Shown here: positions 44,869-58,608 of the stretch, one piece after another
How positions within the stretch are numbered: position 1 is the stretch's first letter
Layout of the letters: each line of letters opens with the position of its first letter
Assembly: GCA_030848705.1 (NCBI GenBank)
Contig: CM061243.1
Location: forward strand, 116,522,674-116,586,673
Length of the DNA stretch: 64,000 nucleotides
From: Heracleum sosnowskyi
Taxonomy: Eukaryota; Streptophyta; Magnoliopsida; Apiales; Apiaceae
Direction of reading: 5' to 3'
Made by a program: the position numbers and the translations under genes
The notes under the pieces: generated by a model
Told to the model about the DNA's origin: nothing
The model's database searches: none
The model's input: the letters and a program-made list of their open reading frames with translations, nothing else

Positions 44869-45545
44869 AATGAAGAAGATGAGAGTGTCATATACAGATT
44901 CACACAGATCTGAGCAAAAAATATGAAATAAGTACAGCTCTGTTAGATACATAACCAACCAAACATGTACAGAAGATGAAAAAATGTCATATACATGCAG
45001 ATTCACACATATCTGAGCAAAAACTGTGAAATAAGTACAGCTCTTAGAAACATAACACGAGCCACAGATACATGCAGATTCACACATATATGAGCAAAAA
45101 CTGTGAAATAAGTACAGCTCTTAGAAACATAACACGGGCCATAGAGAGAGAGAAATGAAGAAGATGAGAGTGTCATATACAGATTCACACAGATCTGAGC
45201 AAAAAATATGAAATAAGTACAGCTCTGTTAGATACATAACCAACCAAACATGTACAAAAGATGAAAAAATGTCATATACATGCAGATTCACACATATCTG
45301 AGCAAAAATTCTGAAATAAGTACAGCTCTTAGAAACATAACAAATCAAACATACACAAGACACACACACGCAAAAAAGCAAACGCAAAAACACGAGTAGA
45401 GAGAGAGAGAGGATGGAAGTGTCATGCATATACAGATTCACATAGATCTTATAAAAAAAATGAAATAACTGCAGCTCTAATAGATACATAACCAACCAAA
45501 CATACACAGACAAACATGCAAAAACACAAAAACAAGAGAAACACA
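42211..45545 (-). repeat. main array of about 213-bp units with GA microsatellites (about 13 units)
   Basis: GA tracts preceded by ACGAGYCA recur at about 42283, 42487, 42701, 42908, 43121, 43336, 43546, 43770, 43982, 44193, 44405, 44622 and 44843, a spacing of about 213 bp that varies with tract length. Each unit is a dimer of two diverged halves of about 105 bp. Both halves contain the series GAGCTGTACTTATTTCA, TTTTTGCTCAGAT, TGTGTGAATCTG and TATATGACA on the minus strand. Only one half carries the CT tract. Identity between units is very high. Confidence 0.95.
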
Positions 45546-46495
45546 TTCGTAAATATTGAGACTTACAGATTGACGTTCACCCTCACAATAGAGCAAAGAC
45601 GAGAAAATAAGAGCAACAACGAGAAGGTGAGCTGAGAGAGAGAGAGAGGACCTCGAGTGAAATGAAGAAGATGAAAGTGTGTGTGATTAGTGTGTATGTG
45701 TGACCTAAACATGTATGTATGTATATATAAAGCATGAAGTTGTGGTGTGTGTGGGTGTCGCAGATGGTTAAAAGATGTCGGGAGAAAATGAAAGCAACAA
45801 CTTTTCTTTTCTGTCTGAAGCTAAAACGAAACAACCTAAAATAAAAATGTTCAATTCAATTATACTATAAAATATCAAAAAATTAACAACTCTACTCATG
45901 ACACAATACAATTTGATTTTAAACGAAAAAATTGAATAAAATATTACCCATTTTTACTGTTGTAGCTAGTGTTACCTTTTTTTTTTGGGATATATAATAC
46001 AGGACTTTGTTGTTTTTTTTCTTATAAGAATATTTTATTTCTTCAAACTAAATACGTGAACCTATTTTTTTATTCAATTTTTTTTTAAATTAATATTTAT
46101 GTTACTTTGGTCCTTAGACGTAAATACCAAAAGTTTCACAAACAAAAAACTTTAATACAAAAATAAAAATTAATTTTATTATTGCAGCGCATGATCAACA
46201 ACTTTAATATTTTTGTTGATATTGCTTAGTACAGTACTGTATTTGTACGTTCAAATTGAAGTCTTTATTTCAACATAAAAAAAAAGATGGTAGCCTTCTA
46301 TCTTACTGAAAACACTTTTTGGACTTTATTTTTTTTGGTCATAAATTCTTGATAAAAAATATCCTTTGGTTGTCAATATACACGAGAGCACCCTAATCGG
46401 CATTACAGCCAGCATGATAAAAGAAATTAGGGGTAAAAAAATAAATTAATTATACATATATTAGTAAAATATATAAGAAAACCAACCAAACATGT
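45546..46495 (-). promoter_or_regulatory. promoter/leader cassette, type A (first copy)
   Basis: Read on the minus strand: an AT-rich upstream region, a TATA candidate (TTTATATATAC near 45735-45725), a CT-rich untranslated leader, GTGAACGTCAATCT and a strong donor GTAAGT (45566-45561), then the repeat array as intron. This looks like a promoter, exon 1 and donor of the gene whose ATG exon is at 31263. The cassette recurs seven more times, at 47750-48580 (B), 49740-50645 (A, inverted), 53580-54500 (A), 55565-56490 (A), 57765-58625 (B), 59685-60610 (A) and 61885-62700 (B). Confidence 0.6.
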
Positions 46496-47745
46496 ACAGA
46501 AGATACATAACCAACCAAACATGTAAAGAAGATGAAAAAATGTCATATACATGCAGATTCACACATATCTGATCAAAAACTGTGAAATAAGTACAGCTCT
46601 TAGAAACATAACACGAGTCAGAGAGAGAGAGAGAGAGAAATGAAGAAGATGAGAGTGTCATATACAGATTCACACAGATCTGAGCAAAAAATATGAAATA
46701 AGTACAGCTCTGTTAGATACATAACCAACCAAACATGTACAGAAGATGAAAAAATGTCATATACATGCAGATTCAAACATATCTGAGCAAAAACTATGAA
46801 ATAAGTACAGCTCTTAGAAACATAACACGAGCTAGAGAGAGAGAGAGAGAAATGAAGAAGATGAGAGTGTCATATAAAGATTCACACAGATCTGAGCAAA
46901 AAATATGAAATAAGTACAGCTCTGTTAGATACATAACCAACCAAACATGTACAGAAGATGAAAAAATGTCATATACATGCAAATTCACACATATCTGAGC
47001 AAAAACTGTGAAATAAGTACAACTCTTAGAAACATAACACGAGCCAGAGAGAGAGAGAGAGAGAAATGAAGAAGATGAGAGTTTCATATACAGATTCACA
47101 CATATTTGAACAAAAAATATGAAATAAGTACAGTTCTGTTAGATACATAACCAACCAAACATGTACAGAAGTTGAAAAAATGTCATATACATGCAGATTC
47201 ACACATATCTGAGCAAAAACTGTGAAATAAGTACAGCTCTTAGAAACATAACACGAGCCACAGATACATGCAGATTCATACATATCTGAGCAAAAACTGT
47301 GAAATAAGTACAGCTCTTAGAAACATAACACGAGCCACAGAGAGAGAGAGAGAGAGAAATGAAGAAGATGAGAGTGTCATATACAGATTCACACAGATCT
47401 GAGCAAAAAATATGAAATAAGTACAGCTCTGTTTGATAATAACCAACCAAACATGTACAGAAGATGAAAAAATGTCATATACATGCAGATTCACACATAT
47501 CTGAGCAAAAATTGTGAAATAAGTACAACTCTTAGAAACATAACAAATCAAACATACACAAGACACACACACGCAAAAAAGCAAACGCAAAAACACGAGT
47601 ATAGAGAGAGAGAGGATGGAAGTGTCATGCATATACAGATTCACATAGATCTTATAAAAAAAAATGAAATAAGTGCAGCTCTAATAGATACATAACCAAC
47701 CAAACATACACACAGACAAACATGCAAAAACACAAAAACAGGAGA
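46496..47745 (-). repeat. 213-bp unit array, second block
   Basis: About five more GA-containing units plus a junction unit with CACAGATACATG, of the same family as the main array. Several carry private changes (GCTAGAGAGA, CATATTTGAA) shared with the blocks at 56.8-57.5 and 60.9-61.6 kb. Confidence 0.9.
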
Positions 47746-48585
47746 AACACATTCGTAAATATTGAGCTGAGAGAGAGAGAGAGAGAGAGAGAGGACCTCG
47801 AGTGAAATGAAGAAGATGAAAGTGTGTGTGATTAGTGTGTATGTGTGACCTAAACATGTATGTATGTATATATAAAGCATGAAGTTGTGGTGTGTGTGGG
47901 TGTCGTAGATGGTTAAAAGATGTCGGGAGAAAATGAAAGCAACAACTTTTCTTTTCTGTCTGAAGCTAAAACGATACAACCTAAAATAAAAATGTTCAAT
48001 TCAATTATACTATAAAATATCAAAAAATTAACAACTCTACTCATGACACAATACAATTTGATTTTAAACGAAAAAATTGAATAAAATATTACCCATTTTT
48101 ACTGTTGTAGCTAGTGTTACCTTTTTTTTTGGGATATATAATACAGGACTTTGTTGTTTTTTTTCTTATAAGAATATTTTATTTCTTCAAACTAAATACG
48201 TGAACCTATTTTTTTATTCAATTTTTTTTAAAATTAATATTTATGTTACTTTGGTCCTTAGACGTAAATACCAAAAGTTTCACAAACAAAAAACTTTAAT
48301 ACAAAAATAAAAATTAATTTTATTATTGCAGTGCATGATCAACAACTTTAATATTTTTGTTGATATTGCTTAGTACAGTACTGTATTTGTACGTTCAAAT
48401 TGAAGTCTTTATTTCAACATAAAAAAAAAAAAGATGATAGCCTTCTATCTTACTGAAAACACTTTTTGGACTTTATTTTTTTTGGTCATAAATTCTTGAT
48501 AAAAAATATCCTTTGATTGTCAACATACACGAGAGCACCCTAATCGGCATTACAGCCAGCATGATAAAAAAAATTAGAAGTAGTT
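47746..48585 (-). promoter_or_regulatory. promoter/leader cassette, type B (splice donor deleted)
   Basis: Same as type A except that 71 bp are missing between ATTGAG and CTGAGAGAG. The missing block holds the end of exon 1 and the GTAAGT donor. The same deletion is in the copies at about 57776 and 61896. Confidence 0.65.
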
Positions 48586-49258
48586 TAAAAAAGTTTACGC
48601 CCAAGTGCCAACACACTTTGTAACCAAACACTCAAACAGTAATATATACGTACACACTTTATGGATGCATGAAAATTTGGATATTTTAAGCATGCACGCT
48701 GGTGCTGCTCGATATCTGGTATTAGACAAATATAGCCTCATGTTTTCCTATTCTTAATTAAAATCAGCATGTGCTTGTGCTACCTCAGATAAGGGATACG
48801 AGTGATTTACACGAATTCTTTAGGACACCTGATCAACATTATAGCCAACACCTTCCCCTGCAGCTTCCAGCAGTTCATCATGTGTTATATGCAGCGTAAT
48901 TGAAGAGATCACAAGGGGCAAAGGTAATGGATCAGGGGAACCACAAGACTGCCTAAAGCTCACCATGTAGCCACGTTGTTTAAAGCATGCCAATGACCCC
49001 TTCAGTACCATAATTTCAACATAGAATTTACCATTATTAGAACAGTATGTTATTCAATGTTCATTCTCTTGGAATATTAATTGGATAAAATAACTTTTTT
49101 TAAAGTACTATTCAATTGTAGAAGACATCAAGGATATATACAACATGGCTTAGTTGATTTACCAAAAAAAACATGGCTTAATTAGTTGGGAATATGACTA
49201 GATGCATGCCTAGGTGGTATGGTCATCAACCTGATGCTTATAAACATGCATATAACTG
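48586..49258 (-). pseudogene. quinone oxidoreductase exon relic, first copy
   Basis: The minus-strand frame at 49011-48820 reads LKGSLACFKQRGYMVSF, RQSCGSPDPLPL and, after diverged residues, THDELLEAAGE. This matches a C-terminal exon of plant NADPH:quinone oxidoreductases (zeta-crystallin-like; family pattern GSLACLKxRGYMVSFGQSSG...DELLxxAGEVF). The FLTRPSL-type stretch is missing or scrambled, and no functional frame continues. The whole 0.7 kb is repeated at 62700-63380. Confidence 0.7.
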
Positions 49259-51052
49259 TTTTGGTTGGTTATGTATCTAACAGAGCTGTACTTATTTCAT
49301 ATTTTTTGCTCAGATCTGTGTGAATCTGTATATGACACTCTCATCTTCTTCATTTCTCTCTCTCTCTCTCTCTCTGGCTCGTGTTATGTTTCTAAGAGCT
49401 GTACTTATTTCACAGTTTTTGATCAGATATGTGTGAATCTGCATGTATATGACATTTTTTCATCTTCTGTACATGTTTGGTTGGTTATGTATCTAACAGA
49501 GCTGTACTTATTTCATATTTTTTGCTCAGATCTGTGTGAATCTGTAAATGACACTCTCATCTTCTTCATTTCTCTCTCTCTCTCTCTCTGGCTCGTGTTA
49601 TGTTTCTAAGAGCTGTACTTATTTCACAGTTTTTGATCAGATATGTGTGAATCTGCATGTATATGACATTCTTTCATCTTCTGTACATGTTTGGTTGGTT
49701 ATGTATCTTCTGTACATGTTTGGTTGGTTTTCTTATATATTTTACTAATATATGTATAATTAATTTATTTTTTTACCCCTAATTTCTTTTATCATGCTGG
49801 CTGTAATGCCGATTAGGGTGCTCTCGTGTATGTTGACAACCAAAGGATATTTTTTATCAAGAATTTATGACCAAAAAAAATAAAGTCCAAAAAGTGTTTT
49901 CAGTAAGATAGAAGGCTACCATCTTTTTTTTTTTATGTTGAAATAAAGACTTCAATTTGAACGTACAAATACAGTACTGTACTAAGCAATATCAACAAAA
50001 ATATTAAAGTTGTTGATCATGCGCTGCAATAATAAAATTAATTTTTATTTTTGTATTAAAGTTTTTTGTTTGTGAAACTTTTGGTATTTACGTCTAAGGA
50101 CCAAAGTAACATAAATATTAATTTTAAAAAAAATTGAATAAAAAAATAGGTTCACGTATTTAGTTTGAAGAAATAAAATATTCTTATAAGAAAAAAAAAA
50201 CAAAGTCCTGTATTATATATCCCAAAAAAAAAGGTAACACTAGCTACAACAGTAAAAATGGGTAATATTTTATTCAATTTTTTCGTTTAAAATCAAATTG
50301 TATTGTGTCATGAGTAGAGTTGTTAATTTTTTGATATTTTATAGTATAATTGAATTGAACATTTCTATTTTAGGTTGTTTCGTTTTAGCTTCAGACAGAA
50401 AAGAAAAGTTGTTGCTTTCATTTTCTCCCGACATCTTTTAACCATCTGCGACACCCACACACACCACAACTTCATGCTTTATATATACATACATACATGT
50501 TTAGGTCACACATACACACTAATCACACACACTTTCATCTTCTTCATTTCACTCGAGGTCCTCTCTCTCTCTCTCAGCTCACCTTCTCGTTGTTGCTCTT
50601 ATTTTCTCGTCTTTGCTCTATTGTGAGGGTGAACGTCAATCTGTAAGTCTCAATATTTACGAATGTGTTTCTCTTGTTTTTGTGTTTTTGCATGTTTGTC
50701 TGTGTATGTTTGGTTGGTTATGTATCTATTAGAGCTGCAGTTATTTCATTTTTTTTATAAGATCTATGTGAATATGTATATGCATGACACTTCCATCCTC
50801 TCTCTCTCTCTACTCGTGTTTTTGCGTTTGCTTTTTTGCGTGTGTGTGTCTTGTGTATGTTTGATTTGTTATGTTTCTAAGAGCTGTACTTATTTCAGAA
50901 TTTTTGCTCAGATATGTGTGAATCTGCATGTATATGACATTTTTTCATCTTTTGTACATGTTTGGTTGGTTATGTATCTAACAGAGCTGTACTTATTTCA
51001 TATTTTTTGCTCAGATCTGTGTGAATCTGTATATGACACTCTCATCTTCTTC

Positions 51053-51088
<36 letters not shown>

Positions 51089-52664
51089 GGCCCGTGTTAT
51101 GTTTCTAAGAGCTGTACTTATTTCACAGTTTTTGCTCAGATATGTGTGAATCTGCATGTATCTGTGGCTCGTGTTATGTTTCTAAGAGCTGTACTTATTT
51201 CACAGTTTTTGCTCAGATATGTGTGAATCTGCATGTATATGACATTTTTTCATCTTCTGTACATGTTTGGTTGGTTATGTATCTAACAGAGCTGTACTTA
51301 TTTCATATTTTTTGCTCAAATATGTGTGAATCTGTATATGAAACTCTCATCTTCTTCATTTCTCTCTCTCTCTCTCTCTCTCTCTCTGGCTCGTGTTATG
51401 TTTCTAAGAGTTGTACTTATTTCACAGTTTTTGCTCAGATATGTGTGAATCTGCATGTATATGACATTTTTTCATCTTCTGTACATGTTTGGTTGGTTAT
51501 GTATCTAACAGAGCTGTACTTATTTCATATTTTTTGCTCAGATCTGTGTGAATCTGTATATGACACTCTCATCTTCTTCATTTCTCTCTCTCTCTCTGAC
51601 TCGTGTTATGTTTCTAAGAGTTGTACTTATTTCACAGTTTTTGCTCAGATATGTGTGAATCTGCATGTATATGACATTTTTTCATCTTCTGTACATGTTT
51701 GGTTGGTTATGTATCTAACAGAGCTGTACTTATTTCATATTTTTTGCTCAGATCTGTGTGAATCTGTATATGACACTCTCATCTTCTTCATTTTTCTCTC
51801 TCTCTCTGGCTCGTGTTATGTTTCTAAGAGCTGCACTTATTTCACAGTTTTTGATCAGATATGTGTGAATCTGCATGTATATGACATTTTTTCATCTTCT
51901 GTACATGTTTGGTTGGTTATGTATCTAACAGAGTTGTACTTATTTCATATTTTTTGCTCAGATCTGTGTGAATCTGTATATGACAATCTCATCTTCTTCA
52001 TTTCTCACTCTCTCTCTCTCTCTGGCTCGTGTTATGTTTCTAAGAGCTGTACTTATTTCACAGTTTTTGCTCAGATATGTGTGAATCTGCATGTATATGA
52101 CATTTTTTCATCTTCTGTACATGTTTGGTTGGTTATGTATCTATCAGAGATGTACTTATTTCATATTTTTTGCTCAGATCTGTGTGAATCTGTATATGAC
52201 ACTCTCATCTGCTTCATCTCTCTCTCTCTGGCTCGTGTTTTTGCGTTTTTTTGTGTGTGTGTATGTGTGTATGTCTGGTTGGTTATGTAACTATACTTAT
52301 TTCATATTTTTTGTTCAGATCTGAGTGTGACTGTGTGTGAGTTTTGATTGACAAAATATTGATACTGTGTGTTTGCCTAAATATAGGCTTTTTTTGCAGA
52401 TTTCTTAACATGCAACCCCTACTTTTCTGCATTTTTCACCTTATATATATATCTACATTATATATATACAATATTCATACCTTCTACTTATGGTGTTTTC
52501 TTATTTGATTTGGGTTGGTTCCGGTGCAGGTTTTTTTAGCATGGAAACGTACTACAGGAGAAGAAGGCGCAGAAGTACTCCCATTGACAGCGATAATAAT
52601 GTACTCTTTCTTTCTCTCTCTCTCTCTCTCTCTCAATAGGCGGCGCTTTTCTGCTACAGGCGTT
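49259..52664 (+). repeat. inverted duplication of the promoter/leader/array locus, lacking the CACTA element
   Basis: In opposite orientation this block matches 46500 down to 42211 and, across the CACTA position, 31493 down to 31138. At about 52288-52300 the sequence runs GTTATGTAACTATACTTATTT with a single TAA and no insertion. It has about six array units between its exon 1 and exon 2 instead of about thirteen. Its left joint at 49259 and right joint at 52664-52670 are sharp. Confidence 0.93.
50375..52664 (+). other. inverted copy of the unrecognised gene start: exon 1, leader intron and ATG exon
   Basis: In plus orientation: TATA candidate at about 50480, CT-rich leader, exon 1 ending CAATCT|GTAAGT (donor at 50643), a 1.9-kb intron made mainly of 213-bp units, a pyrimidine-rich stretch with acceptor GGTGCAG at 52529, then ATG at 52541 opening METYYRRRRR with STPIDSDNN. 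A frame of 382 codons also runs through the intron repeats (51142-52290), but it is a by-product of the repeat. Transcription is inferred only. Confidence 0.45.
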
Positions 52665-53579
52665 CCAGAGAGAGAGAGAGAGAGAAATGAAGAAGATGAG
52701 AGTGTCATATACAGATTCACACAGATCTGAGCAAAAAATATGAAATAAGTACAGCTCTGTTAGATACATAACCAACCAAACATGTACAGAAGATGAAAAA
52801 ATGTCATATACATGCAGATTCACACATATCTGAGCAAAAACTGTGAAATAAGTACAACTCTTAGAAACATAACACGAGCTAGAGAGAGAGAGAGAGAGAA
52901 ATGAAGAAGATGAGAGTTTCATATACAGATTCACACATATTTGAGCAAAAAATATGAAATAAGTACAGCTCTGTTAGATACATAACCAACCAAACATGTA
53001 CAGAAGATGAAAAAATGTCATATACATGCAGATTCACACATATCTGAGCAAAAACTGTGAAATAAGTACAGCTCTTAGAAACATAACACGAGCCACAGAT
53101 ACATGCAGATTCACACATATCTGAGCAAAAACTGTGAAATAAGTACAGCTCTTAGAAACATAACACGGGCCATAGAGAGAGAGAAATGAAGAAGATGAGA
53201 GTGTCATATACAGATTCACACAGATCTGAGCAAAAAATATGAAATAAGTACAGCTCTGTTAGATACATAACCAACCAAACATGTACAAAAGATGAAAAAA
53301 TGTCATATACATGCAGATTCACACATATCTGAGCAAAAATTCTGAAATAAGTACAGCTCTTAGAAACATAACAAATCAAACATACACAAGACACACACAC
53401 GCAAAAAAGCAAACGCAAAAACACGAGTAGAGAGAGAGAGAGGATGGAAGTGTCATGCATATACATATTCACATAGATCTTATAAAAAAAATGAAATAAC
53501 TGCAGCTCTAATAGATACATAACCAACCAAACATACACAGACAAACATGCAAAAACACAAAAACAAGAGAAACACATTC
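52665..53579 (-). repeat. 213-bp unit array, third block
   Basis: Starts abruptly with AGAGAGAGAGAG after GCGTTCC, the point where orientation switches back. Contains about four units, closely matching 44860-45545. Confidence 0.9.
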
Positions 53580-54490
53580 GTAAATATTGAGACTTACAGA
53601 TTGACGTTCACCCTCACAATAGAGCAAAGACGAGAAAATAAGAGCAACAACGAGAAGGTAAGCTGAGAGAGAGAGAGAGGACCTCGAGTGAAATGAAGAA
53701 GATGAAAGTGTGTGTGATTAGTGTGTATGTGTGACCTAAACATGTATGTATGTATATATAAAGCATGAAGTTATGGTGTGTGTGGGTGTCGCAGATGGTT
53801 AAAAGATGTCGGGAGAAAATGAAAGCAACAACTTTTCTTTTCTGTCTGAAGCTAAAACGAAACAACCTAAAATAGAAATGTTCAATTCAATTATACTATA
53901 AAATATCAAAAAATTAACAACTCTACTCATGACACAATACATTTGATTTTAAACGAAAAAATTGAATAAAATATTACCCATTTTTACTGTTGTAGCTAGT
54001 TTTACCTTTTTTTTTGGGATATATAATACAGGACTTTGTTGTTTTTTTTCTTATAAGAATATTTTATTTCTTCAAACTAAATACGTGAACCTATTTTTTT
54101 ATTCAATTTTTTTTAAAATTAATATTTATGTTACTTTGGTCCTTAGACGTAAATACCAAAAGTTTCACAAACAAAAAACTTTAATACAAAAATAAAAATT
54201 AATTTTATTATTGCAGCGCATGATCAACAACTTTAATATTTTTGTTGATATTGCTTAGTACAGTACTGTATTTGTACGTTCAAATTGAAGTCTTTATTTC
54301 AACATAAAAAAAAAAGATGGTAGCCTTCTATCTTACTGAAAACACTTTTTGGACTTTATTTTTTTTGGTCATAAATTCTTGATAAAAAATATCCTTTGGT
54401 TGTCAACATACACGAGAGCACCCTAATCGGCATTACAGCCAGCATGATAAAAGAAATTAGGGGTAAAAAAATAAATTCATTATACATATA
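53580..54490 (-). promoter_or_regulatory. promoter/leader cassette, type A (donor present near 53597)
   Basis: Near-identical to 45546-46495, including GTAAGT (minus) and the TATA candidate. Confidence 0.55.
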
Positions 54491-57400
54491 TTAGTAAAAT
54501 ATATAAGAAAACCAACCAAACATGTACAGAAGATACATAACCAACCAAACATGTACAGAAGATGAAAAAATGTCATATACATGCAGATTCACACATATCT
54601 GATCAAAAACTGTGAAATAAGTACAGCTCTTAGAAACATAACACGAGCCAGAGAGAGAGAGAGAGAGAGAAATGAAGAAGATGAGAGTGTCATATACAGA
54701 TTCACACAGATCTGAGCAAAAAATATGAAATAAGTACAGCTCTGTTAGATACATAACCAACCAAACATGTACAGAAGATGAAAAAATGTCATATACATGC
54801 AGATTCACACATATCTGAGCAAAAACTGTGAAATAAGTACAACTCTTAGAAACATAACACGAGCCAGAGAGAGAGAGAGAGAGAAATGAAGAAGATGAGA
54901 GTTTCATATACAGATTCACACATATTTGAGCAAAAAATATGAAATAAGTACAGCTCTGTTAGATACATAACCAACCAAACATGTACAGAAGATGAAAAAA
55001 TGTCATATACATGCAGATTCACACATATCTGAGCAAAAACTGTGAAATAAGTACAGCTCTTAGAAACATAACACGAGCCACAGATACATGCAGATTCACA
55101 CATATCTGAGCAAAAACTGTGAAATAAGTACAGCTCTTAGAAACATAACACGGGCCATAGAGAGAGAGAAATGAAGAAGATGCGAGTGTCATATACAGAT
55201 TCACACAGATCTGAGCAAAAAATATGAAATAAGTACAGCTCTGTTAGATACATAACCAACCAAACATGAACAAAAGATGAAAAAATGTCATATACATGCA
55301 GATTCACACATATCTGAGCAAAAATTCTGAAATAAGTACAGCTCTTAGAAACATAACAAATCAAACATACACAAGACACACACACGCAAAAAAGCAAACG
55401 CAAAAACACGAGTAGAGAGAGAGAGAGGATGGAAGTGTCATGCATATACAGATTCACATAGATCTTATAAAAAAAATGAAATAACTGCAGCTCTAATAGA
55501 TACATAACCAACCAAACATACACAGACAAACATGCAAAAACACAAAAACAAGAGAAACACATTCGTTAATATTGAGACTTACAGATTGACGTTCACCCTC
55601 ACAATAGAGCAAAGACGAGAAAATAAGAGCAACAACGAGAAGGTGAGCTGAGAGAGAGAGAGAGGACCTCGAGTGAAATGAAGAAGATTAAAGTGTGTGT
55701 GATTAGTGTGTATGTGTGACCTAAACATGTATGTATGTATATATAAAGCATGAAGTTGTGGTGTGTGTGGGTGTCGTAGATGGTTAAAAGATGTCGGGAG
55801 AAAATGAAAGCAACAACTTTTCTTTTCTGTCTGAAGCTAAAACGAAACAACCTAAAATAGAAATGTTCAATTCAATTATACTATAAAATATCAAAAAATT
55901 AACAACTCTACTCATGACACAATACAATTTGATTTTAAACGAAAAAATTGAATAAAATATTACCCATTTTTACTGTTGTAGTTGTGTTACCTTTTTTTTT
56001 TGGGATATATAATACAGGACTTTGTTGTTTTTTTTCTTATAAGAATATTTTATTTCTTCAAACTAAATACGTGAACCTATTTTTTTATTCAATTTTTTTA
56101 AAAATTAATATTTATGTTACTTTGGTCCTTAGACGTAAATACCAAAAGTTTCACAAACAAAAAACTTTAATACAAAAATAAAAATTAATTTTATTATTGC
56201 AGCGCATGATCAACAACTTTAATATTTTTGTTGATATTGCTTAGTACAGTACTGTATTTGTACGTTCAAATTGAAGTCTTTATTTCAACATAAAAAAAAA
56301 GATGGTAGCCTTCTATCTTACTGAAAACACTTTTTGGACTTTATTTTTTTTGGTCATAAATTCTTGATAAAAAATATCCTTTGGTTGTCAACATACACGA
56401 GAGCACCCTAATCGGCATTACAGCCAGCATGATAAAAGAAATTAGGGGTAAAAAAATAAATTAATTATACATATATTAGTAAAATATATAAGAAAACCAA
56501 CCAAACATGTACAGAAGATACATAACCAACCAAACATGTACAGAAGATGAAAAAATGTCATATACATGCAGATTCACACATATCTGATCAAAAACTGTGA
56601 AATAAGTACAGCTCTTAGAAACATAACACGAGCCAGAGAGAGAGAGAGAGAGAAATGAAGAAGATGAGAGTGTCATATACAGATTCACACAGATCTGAGC
56701 AAAAAATATGAAATAAGTACAGCTCTGTTAGATACATAACCAACCAAACATGTACAGAAGATGAAAAAATGTCATATACATGCAGATTCAAACATATCTG
56801 AGCAAAAACTATGAAATAAGTACAGCTCTTAGAAACATAACACGAGCCAGAGAGAGAGAGAGAGAGATGAAGAAGATGAGAGTGTCATATAAAGATTCAC
56901 ACAGATCTGAGCAAAAAATATGAAATAAGTACAGCTCTGTTAGATACATAACCAACCAAACATGTACAGAAGATGAAAAAATGTCATATACATGCAAATT
57001 CACACATATCTGAGCAAAAACTGTGAAATAAGTACAACTCTTAGAAACATAACACGAGCCAGAGAGAGAGAGAGAGAGAAATGAAGAAGATGAGAGTTTC
57101 ATATACAGATTCACACATATTTGAACAAAAAATATGAAATAAGTACAGTTCTGTTAGATACATAACCAACCAAACATGTACAGAAGATGAAAAAATGTCA
57201 TATACATGCATATTCACACATATCTGAGCAAAAACTGTGAAATAAGTACACCTCTTAGAAACATAACACGAGCCACAGATACATGCAGATTCATACATAT
57301 CTGAGCAAAAACTGTGAAATAAGTACAGCTCTTAGAAACATAACACGAGCCACAGAGAGAGAGAGAGAGAAATGAAGAAGATGAGAGTGTCATATACAGA

Positions 57401-58608
57401 TTCACACAGATCTGAGCAAAAAATATGAAATAAGTACAGCTCTGTTTGATACATAACCAACCAAACATGTACAGAAGATGAAAAAATGTCATATACATGC
57501 AGATTCACACATATCTGAGCAAAAATTGTGAAATAAGTACAGCTCTTAGAAACATAACAAATCAAACATACACAAGACACACACACGCAAAAAAGCAAAC
57601 GCAAAAACACGAGTATAGAGAGAGAGAGGATGGAAGTGTCATGCATATACAGATTCACATAGATCTTATAAAAAAAATGAAATAAGTGCAGCTCTAATAG
57701 ATACATAACCAACCAAACATACACACAGACAAACATGCAAAAACACAAAAACAGGAGAAACACATTCGTAAATATTGAGCTGAGAGAGAGAGAGAGGACC
57801 TCGAGTGAAATGAAGAAGATGAAAGTGTGTGTGATTAGTATGTATGTGTGACCTAAACATGTATGTATGTATATATAAAGCATGAAGTTGTGGTGTGTGT
57901 GGGTGTCGTAGATGGTTAAAAGATGTCGGGAGAAAATGAAAGCAACAACTTTTCTTTTCTGTCTGAAGCTAAAACGAAACAACCTAAAATAGAAATGTTC
58001 AATTCAATTATACTATAAAATATCAAAAAATTAACAACTCTACTCATGACACAATACATTTGATTTTAAACGAAAAAATTGAATAAAATATTACCCATTT
58101 TTACTGTTGTAGCTAGTTTTACCTTTTTTTTTGGGATATATAATACAGGACTTTGTTGTTTTTTTTCTTATAAGAATATTTTATTTCTTCAAACTAAATA
58201 CGTGAACCTATTTTTTTATTCAATTTTTTTTAAAATTAATATTTATGTTACTTTGGTCCTTAGACGTAAATACCAAAAGTTTCACAAACAAAAAACTTTA
58301 ATACAAAAATAAAAATTAATTTTATTATTGCAGCGCATGATCAACAACTTTAATATTTTTGTTGATATTGCTTAGTACAGTACTGTATTTGTACGTTCAA
58401 ATTGAAGTCTTTATTTCAACATAAAAAAAAAAAGATGGTAGCCTTCTATCTTACTGAAAACACTTTTTGGACTTTATTTTTTTTGGTCATAAATTCTTGA
58501 TAAAAAATATCCTTTGGTTGTCAACATACACGAGAGCACCCTAATCGGCATTACAGCCAGCATGATAAAAGAAATTAGGGGTAAAAAAATAAATTAATTA
58601 TACATATA
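54491..58608 (-). repeat. first copy of a 4.12-kb tandem duplication (array + cassette A + array + cassette B)
   Basis: Corresponding landmarks recur at a constant distance: 54491/58609, 55019/59137 (4118 bp), 56476/60596 (4120), 57214/61336 (4122) and 58079/62202 (4123). The small drift comes from GA and homopolymer length changes. Confidence 0.95.
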
